This document shows, piece by piece, positions 50,575-54,451 of a stretch of DNA of 54,451 bases (positions are counted from its first letter, which is position 1; each line of letters starts with the position of its first letter). Position numbers and translations under genes: made by a program. The notes under the pieces were generated by a model. It worked only from the letters and a program-made list of their open reading frames with translations, searched no databases and was not told the origin of the DNA. The stretch comes from CAMBDS01 sp964355675 (lineage in GTDB: Bacteria > Electryoneota > AABM5-125-24 > Hatepunaeales > Hatepunaeaceae), in the NCBI GenBank assembly GCA_964355675.1, contig CAYHEC010000024.1, forward strand, positions 1-54,451. The letters run 5' to 3'.

Positions 50575-51168
50575 ATGCAATTGAGAATTAGGACGGTTAT
50601 TTTGAGTCTGTTGAAAAAGTCTTGTGGAGTTCAGGCGGACGCCCTCGTCCGCCATTCCACCGTGCTTGACCAAACGGCGGACGCGGACGTCCGCCTGAAA
50701 CATTTCAGTTCATTTACAGACTTTTTCAACAGACTCATTTTGACTGTCTTTATGGTTATGGCGAGTGCAATTCCTTCACACGCACAGGAATCGACAACCG
50801 TAGCACATCCTGAAAAACCCGAGAGCTGGATCGGTCGCCCGGCTATCGAGCTATTCAATAGTTGGGGCAGTCCTGATCAATCGATCTTACTTGAAAAGGG
50901 TGGATCGATCCTGATTTATTTGAAAGACCGCAAAGTGGGAGGTACTGACGCCCGCCCTTATGATTCTCTCTCAAGAAGATCGGGAACTAAGCTTCGTGGA
51001 AATATCCAATTCAGAACAAACTACAACAACAGAATAGATGAATTTAGCTATCTGAATGATGAACCGGAACGTTCCCACGGGGGATGGATATTCTTCGGAG
51101 GATTTTTAGTTGGAATTGTGGCAACTATTGGCACTATCGTAGTACTTATATTAGTTGAAATGAGTTGA
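50575..51168 (+). CDS. Exported membrane protein carrying an in-frame palindromic insertion
   Basis: A 197-residue protein. Codons 1-10 (MQLRIRTVIL) and codons after residue 56 (TVFMVMASAIPSHAQE) are the two halves of one signal peptide, split by 46 codons of palindromic DNA (50606-50734). The mature part has WIGRPAIELFNSWGSPDQSI and LEKGGSILIYLKDRKVGG, a motif shared with the next gene, and ends in one membrane helix (GGFLVGIVATIGTIVVLILV). Family unknown. It starts 2 bp after the HD-GYP stop and overlaps the next gene by 4 bp. Confidence 0.78.
   Translation: MQLRIRTVILSLLKKSCGVQADALVRHSTVLDQTADADVRLKHFSSFTDFFNRLILTVFMVMASAIPSHAQESTTVAHPEKPESWIGRPAIELFNSWGSPDQSILLEKGGSILIYLKDRKVGGTDARPYDSLSRRSGTKLRGNIQFRTNYNNRIDEFSYLNDEPERSHGGWIFFGGFLVGIVATIGTIVVLILVEMS
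50597..50743. mobile_element. Palindromic element with 9-bp target duplication inside a gene
   Basis: The 16-bp terminal repeat GTCTGTTGAAAAAGTC (50606-50621) is exactly inverted at 50719-50734. The core is CAGGCGGACGCCCTCGTCCG with an inverted partner. Flanks TTATTTTGA (50597-50605) and TCATTTTGA (50735-50743) form a 9-bp direct repeat with one mismatch (7 bp exact). Element plus one flank is 138 bp, 46 codons, without stop codons. Confidence 0.85.
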
Positions 51169-51803
51169 CTCGAGCCGGATTGATTATGTTAATTTCCAAC
51201 TGTACAATTAGCCTATTAGGAGGGGCTGTTGCCCAAATCTCAAATAATGAAAAATGGTGGCGTGTAGCCCGCACAGCTTTGCTGGGCGGGCAGGATTTAA
51301 GCACAAAATTTGAGTTCCGCCCAGCAAAGCTGTGCGGGCTACACGCTTTTTGTGTTTGGGCAACAGTCCTATTAATTCTCACGACAATCCCAACCATCGC
51401 TTTCGCAAGCGAATCCTTAAGCTCTCCGCCGGTTCAATCTCCATCCTACTGGATCGGCCATACGAAAGTTGATTTAATTGACTCGTGGGGAGTCCCTGAC
51501 CGAATGTGGGACTTCGCGAATGGTGCGGCGGTACTTGCCTATTCCCGTTCCCAAAGAACATCAGGCAGTATCGATATAAAATATCGCGGATATTCTTGGC
51601 AGTCAACGAAGAAAGATATACCCGAATATCTCAACTTTATTGTCGATAAAGAAGGGAAGATTATCAACTTTCGCTTTGTCTCGCATGGCGAGGAAGCGGA
51701 AACCGATTGGGTAGCCATCGGAGTGACAGTTGGAATTGTAGGCTTGATTGTTCTTTTCTTGTATTGGATGCATATGATGAGCGCTTTAAACGGATTGGAC
51801 TAA
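51165..51803 (+). CDS. Exported membrane protein, paralogue with in-frame palindromic insertion
   Basis: A 212-residue paralogue of the preceding gene (YWIGHTKVDLIDSWGVPDRM and FANGAAVLAYSRSQ match WIGRPAIELFNSWGSPDQSI and LEKGGSILIYLKDR). It has one C-terminal helix (WVAIGVTVGIVGLIVLFLYW). Its signal peptide is also split: MTRAGLIMLISNCTISLL joins ILTTIPTIAFASES after residue 70 if 52 codons (51219-51374) are removed. The TTG start overlaps the previous stop (TTGA); TTG 51180 and ATG 51186 are alternatives. Likely envelope protein; function unknown. Confidence 0.78.
   Translation: MTRAGLIMLISNCTISLLGGAVAQISNNEKWWRVARTALLGGQDLSTKFEFRPAKLCGLHAFCVWATVLLILTTIPTIAFASESLSSPPVQSPSYWIGHTKVDLIDSWGVPDRMWDFANGAAVLAYSRSQRTSGSIDIKYRGYSWQSTKKDIPEYLNFIVDKEGKIINFRFVSHGEEAETDWVAIGVTVGIVGLIVLFLYWMHMMSALNGLD
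51212..51374. mobile_element. Palindromic element with 7-bp target duplication inside a gene
   Basis: Direct repeats CCTATTA at 51212-51218 and 51368-51374 flank a 149-bp element. Its ends CTGTTGCCCAAA (51226-51237) and TTTGGGCAACAG (51355-51366) are inverted. The core is a perfect 30-bp inverted repeat (51260-51289 with 51317-51346). Element plus one flank is 156 bp, 52 codons, no stop codon. The core differs from the element at 50606. Confidence 0.85.
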
Positions 51804-51851
51804 GGATTTCCAGTTTTACTTAGGCAGAATTTACTTTTTTGCATTTAAATA

Positions 51852-51981
51852 GTGTCTGCTGAAAAAGTCGAAAAATGAACCGAAATGTTCAGGCAGACGC
51901 CCTCGTCCGCCGTTGGTTTAAGCACAATGAAAGGGCGGACGAGGGCGTCCGCCTGGACTCCATAGAACCTTTCAGAACACC
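51852..51981. mobile_element. Palindromic element between the paralogues and maeB
   Basis: Left end GTGTCTGCTGAAAAAGTC, right end a worn inverted copy (GAACCTTTCAGAACAC). The core inverted pair is CAGGCAGACGCCCTCGTCCG and CGGACGAGGGCGTCCGCCTG. Same family as 50606 and 42765; it lies outside coding sequence. Confidence 0.7.
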
Positions 51982-52026
51982 CTAAAATAGAATACACAAA
52001 TCGTTCTAATAACAAACGGAACTTAA

Positions 52027-54324
52027 ATGATCACCCGCGAAGACGCCCTTCTATATCACTCAAGGGCGCGAATAGGAAAGATCGAAGTCGTCGCCACCAA
52101 GCCCTGCTTGACTCAGCGCGACCTCGCAATGGCTTACACTCCCGGCGTAGCGGAACCGTGCTACGAAATTCACGCAAATCCCGATGACGTCTATCGTTAC
52201 ACCGCCAAAGGGAACCTCGTCGCTGTTGTCACTAATGGCACTGCAGTCCTTGGTCTCGGCAATATCGGGCCTGCCGCCGGTAAGCCGGTCATGGAAGGAA
52301 AAGGCGTTCTATTCAAAAGATTCGCCGACATCGACGTCTTCGACATTGAGCTGAACGCCAAGACTCCTGCCGAGATTATCGAGTGTTGCCGGATGCTCGA
52401 ACCGACCTTCGGCGGAATCAATCTCGAAGATATTTCCGCCCCGGACTGCTTTGAGGTCGAAGAAAAGCTGATCGAAATGCTCGACATCCCGGTCTTCCAT
52501 GACGATCAGCACGGTACGGCGATTATTTCTGCGGCGGCGATGCTCAACGCTGTTGAGCTTGTCGGCAAGGATATGTCGAAACTTCGGGTCGTTTTCAATG
52601 GCGCCGGAGCGTCAGGGATCGCATGCGCCACCTTGTACACAGTCTTAGGCGTCAAACGCGAAAATATTATCCTCTGCGATACTAAAGGCGCGGTATATCT
52701 GGGGCGGGAAGATCTCGACCCTCAACATCCCAAGTATAATAAATACAAAGCTAAATTCGCCTCGGATACTTCTGCCAGAACTCTCGAAGAAGCGATGAAA
52801 GGCGCTGATTTGTTTTGTGGTCTTTCGGTGGCAAATTGCGTTACGCAGGATATGGTTCGGTCGATGAACAATAATCCTATCGTGTTCGCCATGGCAAATC
52901 CCGATCCTGAAATCACTTATCCTGACGCTATTGCGGCTCGTACGGACCTTATTATGGGATCCGGACGGAGCGACTACCCCAATCAAGTCAATAACGTTCT
53001 CGGCTTCCCGTTCATTTTCCGTGGAGCTCTTGACGTACGCGCCAAAGCTATCAACATGGAGATGAAAGTTGCCGCTTCTCAGGCGCTTGCTTCACTCGCC
53101 AAGGAGCACGTTCCTGAAGCAGTCTGCCACGCTTATGGCGTCGAAAAGATTGAATTTGGGCGCGATTATCTGATTCCCAAACCGTTTGATCCGCGCGTCC
53201 TCCTCTGGGAAGCGGTTGCTGTTGCGAAAGCCGCCTGTGAGACAGGCGTCGCAAGGATGCCGATCAAAGATTTCGACGCCTATCGGGAAGAGCTTGAGCG
53301 TCGCCTCGGCCGGTCAAAGGAAGTGATGCGACAGGTCATCAATAAAGCCAAACGGAAAAAGACTCAAACTCCTGCCAAGATTGCTTTGGTCGAAGGAACC
53401 GACGAGAAAGTCATCCGTGCCGCCGCTCGCATTGTCGATGAGAAGATTGGAACGCCAATATTGATGGGAGTACATTCAGAAATCGAGTCACTCGCTCAGA
53501 AGATTTCGTCGAGCCTTCGCGGTGTAGAGATCATTGACCCGTTGACTGATGAAGCGAAAACCGAACTGGCTCAGAAATTCTTTGAAATGCGCGCCCGCAA
53601 GGGAATCACGCTAAGCGAAGCACATCTTACCATGGAGCATTGTGATTTTTATGCTTCGATGTTGCTTCTAACGGGTCGGGTTGACGCAGTGATCTGCGGG
53701 CAGAATCGTCATTATCCAGACGCCATCCGCCCGGCATTACAGACCATTCCTCTTTCCGAAGGCATCAAGCACGCCTCTGGTTTATATATGCTGATGTTCA
53801 AGAATCAGGTAATTTTCTGCGCTGACACTACAGTAAATATCGATCCTGATGCTGAAACACTTGCCGAAATTGCCATCTCTGCCGCGGATACAGCCAAGCG
53901 TTTCGATATAACTCCGCGAATCGCGATGTTGAGCTTCTCGAACTTTGGGTCGGTTCACCATCAGCAGGTGAGCAAGGTTCAGAAGGCTGTTGGCATCGTT
54001 CAGGCACGACGACCTGATTTGATGATCGATGGCGAAATGCAAGCCAACACTGCTGTCAATGAGGATATTCTCCGCTCTACCTATCCCTTCAGTAAACTGA
54101 CTCAAGCGGCTAATGTTCTGATATTCCCGGACGTCACATCAGGTAACATTGCCTACAAGCTTCTGACCGAGCTGGGTGGCGCTGAAGCTATCGGCCCGAT
54201 CCTGATGGGTCTTTCCAAATCCTACCATGTTTTGCAGCGTGGCGCTTCAGTCGATGAAATTGTCCATATCGCGGCGATCGCGGTTGTTCAGGCGCAGGAA
54301 ATCCAAAGCAAAAAAGAGGCGTAG
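52027..54324 (+). CDS. maeB: NADP-dependent malic enzyme, MaeB type
   Basis: A 765-residue two-domain enzyme that oxidatively decarboxylates malate to pyruvate, making NADPH. The N-terminal malic domain (about 1-425) has AYTPGVAEPC, GNIGPAAGKPVMEGKGVLFK, INLEDISAPDCFEVEEKL, DDQHGTAIISAAA and FNGAGASGIA. The C-terminal part (about 440-765) is a phosphotransacetylase-like domain (KIALVEGTDEKVIRAAARIV, MDVMSK-type region around RVDAVICGQ), usually regulatory (acetyl-CoA) in MaeB. ATG start. Alone after a palindromic element; functionally it complements the transhydrogenase for NADPH balance. Confidence 0.95.
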   Translation: MITREDALLYHSRARIGKIEVVATKPCLTQRDLAMAYTPGVAEPCYEIHANPDDVYRYTAKGNLVAVVTNGTAVLGLGNIGPAAGKPVMEGKGVLFKRFADIDVFDIELNAKTPAEIIECCRMLEPTFGGINLEDISAPDCFEVEEKLIEMLDIPVFHDDQHGTAIISAAAMLNAVELVGKDMSKLRVVFNGAGASGIACATLYTVLGVKRENIILCDTKGAVYLGREDLDPQHPKYNKYKAKFASDTSARTLEEAMKGADLFCGLSVANCVTQDMVRSMNNNPIVFAMANPDPEITYPDAIAARTDLIMGSGRSDYPNQVNNVLGFPFIFRGALDVRAKAINMEMKVAASQALASLAKEHVPEAVCHAYGVEKIEFGRDYLIPKPFDPRVLLWEAVAVAKAACETGVARMPIKDFDAYREELERRLGRSKEVMRQVINKAKRKKTQTPAKIALVEGTDEKVIRAAARIVDEKIGTPILMGVHSEIESLAQKISSSLRGVEIIDPLTDEAKTELAQKFFEMRARKGITLSEAHLTMEHCDFYASMLLLTGRVDAVICGQNRHYPDAIRPALQTIPLSEGIKHASGLYMLMFKNQVIFCADTTVNIDPDAETLAEIAISAADTAKRFDITPRIAMLSFSNFGSVHHQQVSKVQKAVGIVQARRPDLMIDGEMQANTAVNEDILRSTYPFSKLTQAANVLIFPDVTSGNIAYKLLTELGGAEAIGPILMGLSKSYHVLQRGASVDEIVHIAAIAVVQAQEIQSKKEA

Positions 54325-54451
54325 GACGCAAATAGGCTTCTGTAGGGGCGCATTGCAGAGTCTGTCCGAGAACACGAAAAGGGTGTCGCAGGGTGGGGAC
54401 GAGTTCTTTGAAATATTCCTATTATAGGATTTAATAATACTTGACTTGTCA

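Noticed and set aside
54325..54451. Window end after maeB
   Set aside because: No hairpin, promoter or credible gene can be supported in the last 127 bases.

Overview
The window looks like a chromosomal segment of an uncultured Gram-negative bacterium, most likely from the FCB superphylum or a neighbouring candidate phylum (KSB1, Zixibacteria, Marinimicrobia or Electryoneota-like). This is inference. It rests on six large exported proteins ending in a [FYT]PNPFNS-type C-terminal sorting domain, FG-GAP/VCBS and choice-of-anchor propeller proteins, an outer-membrane lipid-transport (MCE) operon, moderate GC, frequent TTG starts and heavily palindromic intergenic DNA. I saw no rRNA, tRNA, CRISPR array or prophage.

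Layout. 1-2.5 kb: a beta-barrel protein, a small single-pass protein and a DUF2231-like membrane protein, separated by palindromic repeats. 2.8-5.8 kb: three-gene proton-translocating transhydrogenase operon (pntAA-pntAB-pntB). 6.0-9.7 kb, minus strand: surface polysaccharide genes (CapD/WbpM-type dehydratase, low-molecular-weight phosphatase, WecB epimerase). 10-21.4 kb, plus strand: secreted M6 metalloprotease, RCKP-type rubredoxin-like peptide, secreted subtilase, and an AddB-AddA recombination helicase-nuclease pair. 21.8-30.1 kb: three large exported propeller proteins and a TPR lipoprotein.

30.2-37.7 kb, minus strand: a tightly overlapping run prfA, DUF4258 pair, mlaD, auxiliary lipoprotein, outer-membrane barrel, mlaE, DUF433/DUF5615 pair, mlaF. 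It reads as a complete envelope lipid transporter with two toxin-antitoxin-like pairs threaded into it by 4-base overlaps. 37.9-39.7 kb: a secreted protein and an orphan HicB. 39.8-48.8 kb, minus strand: livJ, an FG-GAP protein, a nucleotidyltransferase pair, livH, livM, livG, a LysA-family decarboxylase and murI; livF is absent. 48.9-51.8 kb, plus strand: SPOR lipoprotein with no standard start codon, HD-GYP protein, and two tandem paralogous exported membrane proteins. 52-54.3 kb: MaeB malic enzyme. PntAB/B and MaeB together would serve NADPH supply.

Most unusual feature: the region is full of short palindromic elements, and several lie inside reading frames. In the two paralogs at 50575-51803 each gene carries one palindromic element inside its signal-peptide codons. 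Each is flanked by a 7-9 bp target duplication, and each added length is a multiple of three with no stop codon. Removing the element and one repeat copy restores an ordinary signal peptide. This resembles Rickettsia palindromic elements but in an unrelated lineage. A second scar is an exact 64-bp duplication of the start of livH on both sides of the nucleotidyltransferase cassette.
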